From Leptolyngbya sp. PLA1 (GTDB taxonomy: Bacteria; Planctomycetota; Phycisphaerae; Phycisphaerales; UBA1924): DNA of 64,000 bases. Below the pieces are notes generated by a model. The model made no database searches. It was not told the origin of the DNA and saw only the letters and a list, made by a program, of their open reading frames with translations. Of the stretch, positions 1-7,942 are shown in pieces. The translations under genes were made by a program, and so were the position numbers. The first letter of the stretch is position 1, and the number at the start of each line of letters is the position of its first letter. Location: positions 1-64,000 of the forward strand of contig QWIH01000017.1 in NCBI GenBank assembly GCA_021405315.1, written 5' to 3'.

Positions 1-190
1 CGCGCTCAGCGATCCTCGTCGCGGGGGTTGAGGATGCCGTTGTGCGGTGTGCGAGCGCGACCTCCAGCGGCGTGAGTCCGGACGCCCGCAGCCGTGCCAG
101 CGCCGCGTCGCGAGTGGCCGCGACGATCGTCCCGCGTGAGCGATTCCCCGCCCCGTCCGTGGCGCGGTACTGGAACGCGAGGGCGCTCAT
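1..190 (-). CDS. Type II secretion / type IV pilus inner-membrane protein, GspF/PilC family (N-terminal fragment)
   Basis: Only the first 63 codons lie in the window; the gene runs off the left edge. The visible N-terminus (MSALAFQYRATDGAGNRSRG, then TIVAATRDAALARLRASGLTPLEV) has the small domain that opens GspF/PilC proteins: a Y-R-A-x-D-x-x-G strand, a G-T-I/L strand and an L-x-x-x-G-L-x-P-L-x-V helix end. GspF/PilC is the polytopic platform protein that works with the assembly ATPase in the inner membrane. The ATG overlaps the stop of the upstream GspE-like gene as ATGA, so the two are almost certainly co-translated. The transmembrane part is not visible, so the family call rests on the N-terminal domain and the neighbour. 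Confidence 0.8.
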   Translation of the reverse strand, partial: MSALAFQYRATDGAGNRSRGTIVAATRDAALARLRASGLTPLEVALAHRTTASSTPATRIAER

Positions 191-1887
191 GCAGCCCTCC
201 GCAGCGTGCCGGTCAGTTCAGGGTCCGCAAGGTCCTCCGGGGCGGCGACGACGGCCTTCGCAAGGTCGTCGAGCGTCACCTGCCCGCGTCGCGCCTTGTC
301 CAGCCCGTCGAGCCACATCGGGCGCATGCCGCCACGGATCGCCGCGGCACGCAGCCGGTCCGAGCCCGCGCCCTGGTCGATCAGGGTCCGCACCTCCCGG
401 GTGACCTCCAGCAGTTCCAGCACAGCCAGGCGGCCCTTGGAGCCCTGCCCGCCGCACATCGCGCACCCGGCCCCCTGCACGAACCCCGACTCTCCCTGCG
501 AGACTCCGAACTTGGCCAGCGTCGCCTCGGACGGGGTGCAGGGGAGCGCACACGCCTGGCACGCGCGCGCCACCAGGCGCTGCGCCAGCACGCCGAGCAG
601 GCCGGCGTTGATCGCGAACGCGGCGCACCCGAGGTCGCGCAGCCGCGGGATGGCCCCGGCCGCGTCGTTGGTGTGCAGTGTTGAGAGCACGAGGTGACCC
701 GTGAGCGCCGCCTGGAGCGCGGTCCGCGCCGTCTCCTCATCGCGTATCTCGCCGACGAGCACCACGTCCGGGTCCTGCCTCAGCACGGCCCGAAGCGTTC
801 CGGCGAAGGTCATCCCCGCGTCCGAGTGCACCTGCACGTGACGCACCATGGGCAGCCGGATCTCCACCGGATCCTCGATGGTCATGACGTTGACATCGGG
901 CGTGTTCAGCCGCTTCAGTGCGGTGTAGAGCGTCGTCGTCTTGCCCGAGCCCGTGGGCCCAGTGACGAGGAGCATCCCGTGCGGGTGCGCGATGAGCCGC
1001 TCGATCCGGGCGGCGGCCTCCGGGGCGAGCCCCAGCTCCGCGAAGCCCTTGATCGCCGCGCCCGTCGCGAGCAGACGCAGGACCACGTTCTCCCCGTGGA
1101 TCGTGGGGAGCACGCTCGCCCTCACGTCCACCGCCTTGTTCCGGGCGGTGAAGCGGAACTTCCCATCCTGCGGGAGGCGAGACTGCGTCAGGTCCATTCG
1201 GGCCATGACCTTCACACGCTGCACGAGCCCCGTGTGCGTGGACTTGGGCGGGCCGGGCCGCCGGTGCAGGTCGCCATCGATCCGGAACCTCAGTTGAAGC
1301 TCGTGCTCGTCGGGGCTGATGTGCACGTCCGACGCGTTCTCCGCGACCGCCTGGGCCAGGATCTGGTTGACCGCCGCGACGATCGGCTCCTCCCCCGACA
1401 CGAGCGACTCGGCCTGAGTCTCCGTCGCCGCTTCGCCCTCCCCCTCTTCCAGCGCCATTGAGTAGGCGCGGCTGATCAGGTCCCCCAGCGCCGGCGCGTC
1501 GCACACCACCGGCTCCAGTTCGCACTGCAAGGATTGCCGCACGCGGTCCAGCAGCAGCAGGTCCAGCGGGTCCACCATCGCCACCGTCGCCACCTGCCCG
1601 ATCACGAACAGCGGAAAGACCCGGTGACGCTCCGCCAACGAGCGCGGCAGCAGTCGGGCGTTGGCGACCTCGATCGTGTAGTCCGACAGACGGACGAAGG
1701 GCACCTCCGCGAGCGTCGCGCGAGTGATCGCGATCTTCTCCGCGGTGATCCCCTCGATCCCGATCAGGGCCTCGTCAAGCTCGATCCCCCGCTCCGCGGC
1801 GATCGCGCGTGCCCTTGCCGCCCCGTCGGGGGTCAGGGCCTTCTCCTCGAGAAGGGCCGTCGTCACGAACGCAGAGGTGTCAGACAT
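187..1887 (-). CDS. GspE/PilB-family assembly ATPase
   Basis: 566-residue traffic ATPase that powers pilus or type II secretion pseudopilus assembly from the cytoplasmic face. An N-terminal GspE_N/MshEN-like domain (about residues 1-140) is followed by the N2 domain (ASDVHISP), Walker A GPTGSGKTTTLY, the aspartate box (IEDPVE), Walker B (DPDVVLVGEIRDEETA) and the His box (TGHLVLSTLHTNDA). A C-terminal zinc-type tetracysteine is formed by CQAC and CAMC. I chose the ATG at 1887 because GGAGG lies about 9 bases upstream; an in-frame ATG at 1902 has no comparable site. The start overlaps the PilZ gene by 8 bases and the stop overlaps the GspF-like start. A different assembly ATPase pair lies at 28982-33823, so this is a second, separate pilus or secretion cluster. 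Confidence 0.93.
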   Translation of the reverse strand: MSDTSAFVTTALLEEKALTPDGAARARAIAAERGIELDEALIGIEGITAEKIAITRATLAEVPFVRLSDYTIEVANARLLPRSLAERHRVFPLFVIGQVATVAMVDPLDLLLLDRVRQSLQCELEPVVCDAPALGDLISRAYSMALEEGEGEAATETQAESLVSGEEPIVAAVNQILAQAVAENASDVHISPDEHELQLRFRIDGDLHRRPGPPKSTHTGLVQRVKVMARMDLTQSRLPQDGKFRFTARNKAVDVRASVLPTIHGENVVLRLLATGAAIKGFAELGLAPEAAARIERLIAHPHGMLLVTGPTGSGKTTTLYTALKRLNTPDVNVMTIEDPVEIRLPMVRHVQVHSDAGMTFAGTLRAVLRQDPDVVLVGEIRDEETARTALQAALTGHLVLSTLHTNDAAGAIPRLRDLGCAAFAINAGLLGVLAQRLVARACQACALPCTPSEATLAKFGVSQGESGFVQGAGCAMCGGQGSKGRLAVLELLEVTREVRTLIDQGAGSDRLRAAAIRGGMRPMWLDGLDKARRGQVTLDDLAKAVVAAPEDLADPELTGTLRRAA

Positions 1888-2296
1888 CCTCGGCGCCTCC
1901 ATCGCGCTCGGTCAACGCCCGGAGTGTGGCGACGTGGAGCACAGCCGCCGCGGCATTCTCGAACGACGTGCCCATGTAGTACGTCGGCGTCCCCGCGCGC
2001 ATCTGCACGCGCTGGACCCTCACCCGCATCGTGAGCGACTTCATCTCGCCCTCCCCCGCCCCGTCGAGCCCGGACAGTCGCACGTCGAGCTGGCTCCCCC
2101 TCGGGAACATGACCGGCCCGCGCAGCCCCAGCCCGCCCTCGCTGAAGTCCACCACCAGCGAGTGCTCCGCCGCGTTCTCCAGCGCCTGCTTGGTGAGCTG
2201 CACCTGCGCATCGGTCCCCGACGGTGCCACCACCGCCGCCAGACAACAGGCTCGGCGGCTGTGCTGACGAACCTGGTCGTTGTCGATCGTCTTCAT
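1880..2296 (-). CDS. PilZ-domain protein, probable c-di-GMP receptor
   Basis: 138-residue protein with a single PilZ-like domain. An RQHSRR stretch near the N-terminus (residues about 10-15) fits the RxxxR half of the c-di-GMP site, and DFSEGGLGL in the middle fits the (D/N)xSxxG half. PilZ proteins bind c-di-GMP and often control pili or secretion ATPases. The ATG at 2296 (MKTIDNDQ) follows a GGAG site about 8 bases upstream; an upstream in-frame ATG would add 45 Arg/Pro/Gly-rich residues with no domain character. Its 3' end overlaps the GspE-like gene by 8 bases, which suggests the receptor and the ATPase are made together and may interact. The overall fold assignment is from motif spacing only. 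Confidence 0.75.
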   Translation of the reverse strand: MKTIDNDQVRQHSRRACCLAAVVAPSGTDAQVQLTKQALENAAEHSLVVDFSEGGLGLRGPVMFPRGSQLDVRLSGLDGAGEGEMKSLTMRVRVQRVQMRAGTPTYYMGTSFENAAAAVLHVATLRALTERDGGAEDV

Positions 2297-2628
2297 CTTC
2301 GACTCCGGTGGTCCCGACCGTCGTATCGGCCCTTCCAGCCGCCGGGAAAGGCGCCGGTGCCGCGCCGGTCGCGTGCCGCGTCCCCGGCTCGGCACAGATG
2401 GACCCCGACGCCCGGTAACCGCCCGACCCAACCGGCGCCGCCCTCATCGCGAGGACCTCGGTTCGCCCCGCTCCATCGGGCGGCAACGTCCGCAGTACTA
2501 CCGGACCGCTGCCTCGCTTCCGCGCAACCCGGTCCAACTCTCCCCATTCCGTCGCCCCACCGCGCCGCGCATGAAGACCGACACGCCTATTCCCGATGCT
2601 GCTCCCGTCACCACCCGGGAGGATCGGC
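2297..2628. other. Intergenic region between divergent genes
   Basis: This 332-base gap separates the minus-strand PilZ gene from the plus-strand cytochrome. It must hold two divergent promoters, but I see no convincing -35/-10 pair, hairpin or repeat, and no reading frame with protein-like composition. A Shine-Dalgarno site (GGGAGGATC) for the cytochrome sits at its right end. Confidence 0.5.
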
Positions 2629-3420
2629 ATGAACCAGAAGAAGCCACATCCCGCGCCGTTGCGCGCGAGTTCCCTCCCCCGAGTGGCGACCTCCCTCGTG
2701 ATGCTGGGCACGGCGGTTGTGCCGGCGGTCCTCTTCTCCGGACCACGCGCCGCCTCGGGCGAGGTCGGCTCCCTGCCGGCCGGCGTCGCCTCGTGCACCA
2801 CCTGCCACGGCATCGACGCATCAATCTCTCACCCCTTGCTCGTGAGGCCCCGCGGCATCATTCCCGCCTCGCTCCCCCTTGAGGACGGCCGGATGACCTG
2901 CCTGACCTGTCACGACCAGGACAAAGCCCGGGGTCACGACTCCGCACCGCCCAGCGGCGATGCCTTTCTGAGGAATGCGCACTCGGCCGCAGGGCTCTGC
3001 GTCGAGTGTCACACCGGAGGTCCCGACGCCGCATCCGCGCACGCCGCGGGCCTGGGCCGGGCGCACCTCCTGAAGGGGTCTCGACGCGCCGGCCGGCACC
3101 AGGCCGGGCGGCTTGATGCCGAGAGCACCGCCTGCGTCGGATGCCACGACGGCTCGACCGCCAGCGACGCCGGCGCTCACGCGATGTCCATCACGCCGGG
3201 CGAGGGGCCCTCCGAACACCCCATCGGGGTCCTGGTCAACGCCAAGACCACGCGCGAGGATTGCACCATCCGCTCCCCGCACGCCATCGACCCCCGCGTC
3301 AGGCTCTACGACAATGCCATCGGGTGCGGCACGTGCCACAACGTCTACTCTGAGCAGAAGGACCTGCTCGTCATGAGCAACCAACGCTCCGCGCTCTGCC
3401 TGACCTGCCATGTCCAATAG
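2629..3420 (+). CDS. Exported multihaem c-type cytochrome, doubled-CXXCH family
   Basis: 263-residue protein with a basic N-terminus and a hydrophobic segment (about residues 17-37) that looks like a signal peptide, so the haems would be attached outside the cytoplasm. Six CXXCH haem sites are visible: CTTCH, CLTCH, CVECH, CVGCH, CGTCH and CLTCH. Spaced SHPL and EHPIG segments are typical of doubled-CXXCH (NapC/NrfH-like repeat) proteins. A seventh potential site reads CTIRSPHA and lacks the second cysteine and haem histidine. The ATG at 2629 has GGGAGG about 8 bases upstream; the earlier in-frame ATG at 2596 would put extra residues before the signal peptide. It is an electron carrier by family; the partner is unknown. 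Confidence 0.88.
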   Translation: MNQKKPHPAPLRASSLPRVATSLVMLGTAVVPAVLFSGPRAASGEVGSLPAGVASCTTCHGIDASISHPLLVRPRGIIPASLPLEDGRMTCLTCHDQDKARGHDSAPPSGDAFLRNAHSAAGLCVECHTGGPDAASAHAAGLGRAHLLKGSRRAGRHQAGRLDAESTACVGCHDGSTASDAGAHAMSITPGEGPSEHPIGVLVNAKTTREDCTIRSPHAIDPRVRLYDNAIGCGTCHNVYSEQKDLLVMSNQRSALCLTCHVQ

Positions 3421-3465
3421 GCCCGGACGCCCCCGCTCGTCGCGTCCCCATACGCTCCGCGCGGC

Positions 3466-4119
3466 ATGATCCTGCTGATCGACAACTACGACTCGTTCAC
3501 GTGGAACCTCGTCCAGCGCCTCGGGGAGATCGATCCCACCCTCGTCGTCGGCAAGGACCTGCTCGTCGTCCGCAATGATGAGATCGACGCGGCCGGTGCC
3601 CGCCGACTCAACGCCGGCCGAGGCCCCTCACGGGTCATCATCTCCCCCGGTCCCTGCACTCCCAAGGAGGCCGGTTGCTCCGCGGAGATCATCGCCGCCT
3701 TCGCCGGAACGGTCCCCGTGCTCGGCGTCTGCCTTGGCCACCAGACCATCGCGGACATGCATGGCATGACGGTTACCCGCCACGCCATCCCGGTGCACGG
3801 CAAGACCAGCCCCATCCACCACGACAACCGGGGGATCTTTGCCGGTCTGCCCAACCCCTTCGACGCCACACGCTACCACTCCCTCGTCGTCCAGCCCGAG
3901 ACCATCCCTTCTTCAGCCCCGGGCGCCGACGGCTGGGAAATCTCTGCTTGGACCGATGAGCCCGATCCGACTACCGGTGGCGTCCGCAGGGTGGTCATGG
4001 GCCTTCGCCGGGTCTGGGCCGACCCCGCCAAATCCCCGCTCGAGGGGGTGCAGTTCCACCCGGAGAGCTTCCTGACCCGTGCCGGGCCGAAGCTTCTTGC
4101 GAACTTCCTGGCTCAGTAG
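3466..4119 (+). CDS. Glutamine amidotransferase subunit of anthranilate / aminodeoxychorismate synthase (TrpG/PabA)
   Basis: 217-residue class I glutamine amidotransferase. It releases ammonia from glutamine for a chorismate-using synthase (TrpE or PabB). It opens with MILLIDNYDSFTWNL, has the PGP segment SPGPCTPKEAG, the nucleophile in GVCLGHQ (Cys near residue 90) and the catalytic His-Glu in VQFHPESFLT near the C-terminus. Length is slightly above the usual 190-200, with an insertion around residues 150-185. No TrpE or PabB gene is adjacent, so TrpG and PabA cannot be told apart; such subunits are often shared. It lies 45 bases after the cytochrome gene. A short ACCGG-AAG-CCGGT hairpin follows the stop. 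Confidence 0.92.
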   Translation: MILLIDNYDSFTWNLVQRLGEIDPTLVVGKDLLVVRNDEIDAAGARRLNAGRGPSRVIISPGPCTPKEAGCSAEIIAAFAGTVPVLGVCLGHQTIADMHGMTVTRHAIPVHGKTSPIHHDNRGIFAGLPNPFDATRYHSLVVQPETIPSSAPGADGWEISAWTDEPDPTTGGVRRVVMGLRRVWADPAKSPLEGVQFHPESFLTRAGPKLLANFLAQ

Positions 4120-4260
4120 CCACCGGAAGCCGGTTTTGGGGGACCAGGGGCGGCCCTCCGTACAAACAAAAGCCTATCAGATGGCCTTTCCGAGTATTCC
4201 GACTGTTTTGTCTCGGAGGAATGTGAGTACTGCGCGAGAAATTCCGTCTGAAAAGGTGGC
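4120..4260. other. Lower-G+C intergenic stretch upstream of the candidate small RNA
   Basis: This sequence is clearly poorer in G+C than its surroundings. It begins with a small hairpin just after the amidotransferase stop (ACCGG/CCGGT followed by TTT) and contains an imperfect AAAAGCC/GGCCTTT hairpin near 4168-4190. A GGAGGA at 4215-4220 is complementary to the later CU-rich tracts. I find no protein-like frame. It may carry the promoter of the element at 4261-4450. Confidence 0.4.
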
Positions 4261-4290
4261 ACGACCCAGAATGTGTGGCACATTCGGGTT

Positions 4291-4412
4291 GTCTTGTCTC
4301 TCTCTCCTCCTTGACTCGGGTGCAGGCGGAATCTTGCAGCCGGGCTTCATGAAGGGCGGCCGAACGACGGGCCCTTCGACGAAGTCTTGTCTCTCTCTCC
4401 TCCTATGACTCG
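4291..4412 (+). repeat. Two imperfect direct repeats of a CU-rich tract, 93 bases apart
   Basis: GTCTTGTCTCTCTCTCCTCC occurs exactly at 4291-4310 and again at 4384-4403. Each copy is followed by two or three bases, then GACTCG, and then by similar sequence (TGC, GCGGAA, GCAG in the same order). The similarity extends over roughly 50 bases, which suggests duplication of a stem plus tract module rather than two chance pyrimidine runs. Confidence 0.8.
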
Positions 4413-4450
4413 CCTGCGAGCGGAAACGCGCAGACGAGTCTTTTCCTTTT
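4407..4450 (+). terminator. Rho-independent terminator
   Basis: GACTCGCCTGCG pairs with CGCAGACGAGTC (12 positions, one mismatch) across a short loop and is followed by TTTTCCTTTT. It sits 70 bases before the symporter start, so it would end a transcript from the gap or from the amidotransferase gene. Confidence 0.7.
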
Positions 4451-4520
4451 TGCCCCCGCTGCGGCCGGGCCTGAAAGGCGGTACGCTCCCCGTGCCCGGA
4501 CTCCGGGCTGGGAGGCACGG

Positions 4521-6128
4521 ATGCTTCTGCTCGCCGAGGGCCTGCGAACCACGGACTGGCTCGTGCTCGGGCTGTACGCGGCCCTGATCATCGGCGCGGG
4601 CGTCTGGGCTCAGGTCAAGAAGCGGTCACAGACCGCCACCGACTACTTCCTTGCCGGCCGTCACATGCCGGTCTGGGCCGTCGCGGTCTCCACGATCGCC
4701 ACGGCCCAGTCCGCCGCCACCTTTGTCGGCGTCCCGCAGGACTCCTACGCGAACGACCTCACCTACTTCTCCGCCAGCATCGGCGCGATCCTGGCGGCGT
4801 TCCTTCTCGCCCGGCTCGTCATTCCCTCGTACTACCGCCTCGGCGTCGGCACGCCCTACCAACTGCTTGAATCCCGCTTCGGACCCGGCGCGAAGCTCGC
4901 CACGAGCTGGGCGTATCTCATCGGGCGCGTCTTCGCCAGCGGATCCCGGGTGTTTGTCGGGGCCATCCCCGTGGCGATCGCGTTCTTCGGCGACCGCCCC
5001 GACGGCACCATGATGTGGGTCATCGCGGGCATCATCGTCTTTTCCATCCTCTACACGCTCTGGGGAGGTCTCGACAGCGTCATCTGGACCGATGTCGTGC
5101 AGGTCGTGGTCTATGTCGGGGCCGCGCTCGTGGCCGTGCTCGTCCTCTGGAATCACATCCCCGCATCCGCCGCGGCCGTCCTCGACGCATGGCGACACGG
5201 CATGCCCGACGGCTCATCCAAGCTCACGCTCGTCCGCTCCGGCATCGATACCACCAAGCCCCTCGGCTTTGACCCCGGGGCGCCGTTCACGCTCCTCACC
5301 GCCCTCACGGGCTGGACCCTTCTCAACCTTGCCGCCTTCGGCACGGACCAGGATCTGGTGCAGCGGCTCCTCTCCTGCCGCGGAGCAAAGCAGGGCGGGC
5401 GGTCTGTCATCGCGAGCACGCTGCTGGGTATCCCGGTGGTGATGATCTTCGCGGCGGTGGGGCTGCTGCTCTGGATCGTCTACGCCCGGCCGGACCTCAT
5501 GGGACGCCCAACTCCGGGGTACGCCTCGGGTGACACCGCGGACATCTTCCTGAAGTTCGTCATGCGGGAGATGCCCGCGGGTGCCGCGGGGCTGATCGTC
5601 GCTGGTGTCATCGCCGCCGGGCCCGCCGGGGTCAACGCGTCGCTGAACTCGATGGCGGGCACGCTCATCAGCGACTTCTACAGGCCCGTGGTGGCCCCGG
5701 GCCGCGACGAGGCGCACTACGTGAAGGCCGGCCGCTGGGCTGTTGTCCTCTGGGGCATCGTGCTGGGCGGGTTTGCTGTGCTCTGCATCTGGTGGCAGCG
5801 CCACAGCGGACAGTCCATCATCGACTTCGTGCTGGGTGTCATGGCGTTCGCGTACGCAGGTCTCCTCGGCGTGTTCTTCACCGCGCTCTTCACCAAGCGA
5901 GGCACGACCGCCTCCGCCATCGCGGCGATGCTGGTCGGATTCCTGGTCGTCCTCATGCTCCAGCCTCCCGTCTGGAAAGTCTGGACCGCCTGGACCGACT
6001 GGACTGCAACCCACCTCGCCGCCCTCCGGATCGCGAGCCCGTGGCGGCTCGTGATCGGCGCCGTGCTTGCCACGCTCGTCGCCGCAGCCCCACGGGGGAA
6101 AGCCCTCGCGCCGGGAGTCACGGGATGA
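4521..6128 (+). CDS. Sodium/solute symporter family (SSS/SSF) transporter
   Basis: 535-residue polytopic membrane protein with about 13 hydrophobic segments. The N-terminal part shows the family pattern: a first helix, then TDYFLAGRHMPVWAVAVST and AQSAATFVGVP, and the TLWGGLDSVIWTDVVQ segment near residue 180. These belong to the sodium/solute symporters that carry sugars, amino acids or sialic acid. GGGAGG lies 6 bases before the ATG. The stop overlaps the GH20 gene as ATGA, and that gene overlaps AnmK in the same way. The likely substrate is therefore an amino sugar or muropeptide-derived sugar; that is inference from the operon. Confidence 0.9.
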   Translation: MLLLAEGLRTTDWLVLGLYAALIIGAGVWAQVKKRSQTATDYFLAGRHMPVWAVAVSTIATAQSAATFVGVPQDSYANDLTYFSASIGAILAAFLLARLVIPSYYRLGVGTPYQLLESRFGPGAKLATSWAYLIGRVFASGSRVFVGAIPVAIAFFGDRPDGTMMWVIAGIIVFSILYTLWGGLDSVIWTDVVQVVVYVGAALVAVLVLWNHIPASAAAVLDAWRHGMPDGSSKLTLVRSGIDTTKPLGFDPGAPFTLLTALTGWTLLNLAAFGTDQDLVQRLLSCRGAKQGGRSVIASTLLGIPVVMIFAAVGLLLWIVYARPDLMGRPTPGYASGDTADIFLKFVMREMPAGAAGLIVAGVIAAGPAGVNASLNSMAGTLISDFYRPVVAPGRDEAHYVKAGRWAVVLWGIVLGGFAVLCIWWQRHSGQSIIDFVLGVMAFAYAGLLGVFFTALFTKRGTTASAIAAMLVGFLVVLMLQPPVWKVWTAWTDWTATHLAALRIASPWRLVIGAVLATLVAAAPRGKALAPGVTG

Positions 6129-7942
6129 CCGCCGCTGCGCGATGCCACTGGCCCCCCGGGCTGCGGCTGTTCCCACCCCCGGCCGCCCTGACGTGGGCGG
6201 GAAGCTCCGCGCCAACGCCCGCCGGCGCTAGTGACTGGGCCGCGTCGGACCCGCTCCTCATGTCCGAGGCGCCGCCCTGGCTGCACGAACGCGCCTCCGG
6301 CGGGTGGTGCGGCGCGCCCTCGGGCCAGGGGCAGGCCTTCCGACTGTGCATCCGGCCGGATGGCACCGTCGAGTCCGAGTCTCCGGGCCCCGCGGGGCTG
6401 CGACACGCGCGGGCCGCGCTCGTCCAGGTGCTGCGCTCCTGCGGCCCGACTCTTCCGTGCATCGAAATCATCGACCGGCCCGCCATGGCGCGCCGCGGCG
6501 TGATGCTCGATGTCTCCCGATGCCGCATCCCCACGATGGACGAGTTCGGCCGAGCGTTCCGAGCCCTGGCGGCTCTGCGGTGCAACCACCTCCAGCTCTA
6601 CACCGAGCACACCTTCGCCTACGAGGGCCACCGCGCCGTCTGGGAGGGCTGGTCGCCCATCACCCCCGAGGAGTTGATCCGCCTCGACGCCCTCGCCTCA
6701 TCACTCGGCATCGAACTGGCCGCGAACCAGAACTGCTTCGGGCACCTGCGCCAGTGGCTGGAGCATCCGGACTACGCCCATCTCGCCGAGACCCACGGTG
6801 ACTGGATGTTCGACGTCTGGCCCCGGTCCGGCCCCTTCTCACTCTGCCCTACCGACCCTCGCTCGCTGGCGTTCGTCGACGATCTTCTCGGGCAACTCCT
6901 CCCCTGCGTGCGGAGCGGGCTGGTCAACATCGGATGCGACGAGACCTATGACATCGCCTTCGGCCGCTCGAAGGAGCACGTGGCGGCCCGGGGTCGGGGC
7001 GCGGTCTTCGCGGAGTTTGTGGCACAGGTCGCCCAGATCGCCGCGCGCCACGGCAAGCGCTCGATGTTCTGGGCGGATATCGCCCTCTCGCACCCGGAGT
7101 GCCTCGGCCTCCTTCCGGCGGACGCGGTGCCCCTCGCCTGGGGCTACGAGCCGGACGCGCCCTGGCAGCGCTGGTGCGACGCCCTCCGCGGGCGAGAGTT
7201 CTGGCTCTGCCCCGGCACCAGCTCATGGCGCAGCATGACGGGGCGCCGCGCAGAACGCCGGGGGAATCTCGCCGGCGCGGTGCGGGCCGCGTCCGAGCGT
7301 GGTGCCTCGGGCCTCCTCGTCTGCGACTGGGGCGACAGCGGCCACTGGCAGACGTGGCCCGTCGCGATGCACGGCATCGCCGAAGCGCTCGCCGCCGCGT
7401 GGATGGGCACGCCGCCCGATGACGCCGACCTTCTCAGCGCCTCCGCCCACCTGTGGGGTGACGACGGCGCGTGCGCCGCATGGCTCGAGGCACTCGGTGA
7501 TGTAGACGCCCCGCTCCGGGCCGAGTGCATGGGCTTGTCGCGCCCGGGCATCGCCGGTGCCATCAGGAACCAAACCGCTCTCTTCGCGGACCTCTTCCAG
7601 CCCTGGCACCTCCACACCGATGTCGGTACCCGCGACGCCTGGCAAGAGGCCCGCGCCGCTCTGGACCGGCTCGGCCCCCCGCCTCACGCGGACCCGCTCG
7701 TCGAGCGTGAACTATCGCACACGTTCGAAGCGACCCGCTGGATGCTCGGCCGGTTCGCCGCACGCCGTGGGTGGGAGCTGCCCACCGATCTTGCGGACGC
7801 CTCCAGACGCCGCGCGTCGATCCGCCGCACGCACGAAGCGCTCTGGACTGAACGCTCCCGGGTCGGCGGGCTCAGCCGGAGCCTCGCCTTCTTTGATCGC
7901 ATCGCCCCGGTCCCTGGCGAGCCCGCAGGAGGTGCCACATGA
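6125..7942 (+). CDS. Glycoside hydrolase family 20 beta-N-acetylhexosaminidase
   Basis: 605-residue enzyme expected to remove terminal N-acetylhexosamine residues. The GH20 barrel begins at RRGVMLDVSRCRIPTMDEF (about residue 123). LALRCNHLQLYTEHTFAY-type sequence follows, and the catalytic Asp-Glu pair is in NIGCDETYD (D272, E273), where GH20 uses Asp plus Glu for substrate-assisted catalysis. No clear signal peptide is visible, which fits a cytoplasmic recycling enzyme. The start at 6125 overlaps the symporter stop; the frame stays open far upstream inside the symporter gene, but that part is not protein-like. The following anmK gene overlaps by 4 bases. It may equally act on chitin-type or host-type oligosaccharides. 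Confidence 0.88.
   Translation: MTAAARCHWPPGLRLFPPPAALTWAGSSAPTPAGASDWAASDPLLMSEAPPWLHERASGGWCGAPSGQGQAFRLCIRPDGTVESESPGPAGLRHARAALVQVLRSCGPTLPCIEIIDRPAMARRGVMLDVSRCRIPTMDEFGRAFRALAALRCNHLQLYTEHTFAYEGHRAVWEGWSPITPEELIRLDALASSLGIELAANQNCFGHLRQWLEHPDYAHLAETHGDWMFDVWPRSGPFSLCPTDPRSLAFVDDLLGQLLPCVRSGLVNIGCDETYDIAFGRSKEHVAARGRGAVFAEFVAQVAQIAARHGKRSMFWADIALSHPECLGLLPADAVPLAWGYEPDAPWQRWCDALRGREFWLCPGTSSWRSMTGRRAERRGNLAGAVRAASERGASGLLVCDWGDSGHWQTWPVAMHGIAEALAAAWMGTPPDDADLLSASAHLWGDDGACAAWLEALGDVDAPLRAECMGLSRPGIAGAIRNQTALFADLFQPWHLHTDVGTRDAWQEARAALDRLGPPPHADPLVERELSHTFEATRWMLGRFAARRGWELPTDLADASRRRASIRRTHEALWTERSRVGGLSRSLAFFDRIAPVPGEPAGGAT

Larger units (their letters stand above)
4261..4450 (+). ncRNA. 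Candidate small RNA with two CU-rich anti-Shine-Dalgarno tracts
   Basis: The segment alternates stems and CU-rich single strands. A stem of 14 pairs (ACGACCC, one bulged A, GAATGTG against CACATTCGGGTTGT, 4261-4292, three-base loop) precedes the tract CTTGTCTCTCTCTCCTCCTT (4293-4312). A GAAGGGC/GCCCTTC stem (4351-4377) precedes a second nearly identical tract (4386-4405). It ends in a stem-loop (4407-4440) followed by TTTTCCTTTT. The core CTCCTCCT resembles the 3' end of 16S rRNA, so a transcript could pair with ribosome binding sites. There is no protein-like frame. Transcription and start are unproven. It could instead be a leader or read-through region of the downstream symporter operon. 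Confidence 0.35.

Noticed and set aside
4177..4518. Minus-strand frame of 113 codons in the gap at 4120-4520
   Set aside because: It runs through the duplicated CU tracts and stems in antisense, has low-complexity Arg/Ser/Pro composition and no binding site.
5792..6124. Longer upstream frame for the GH20 gene inside the symporter gene
   Set aside because: It is arginine-rich in a different frame from the symporter and lacks domain character; the ATGA overlap at 6125 is the natural start.
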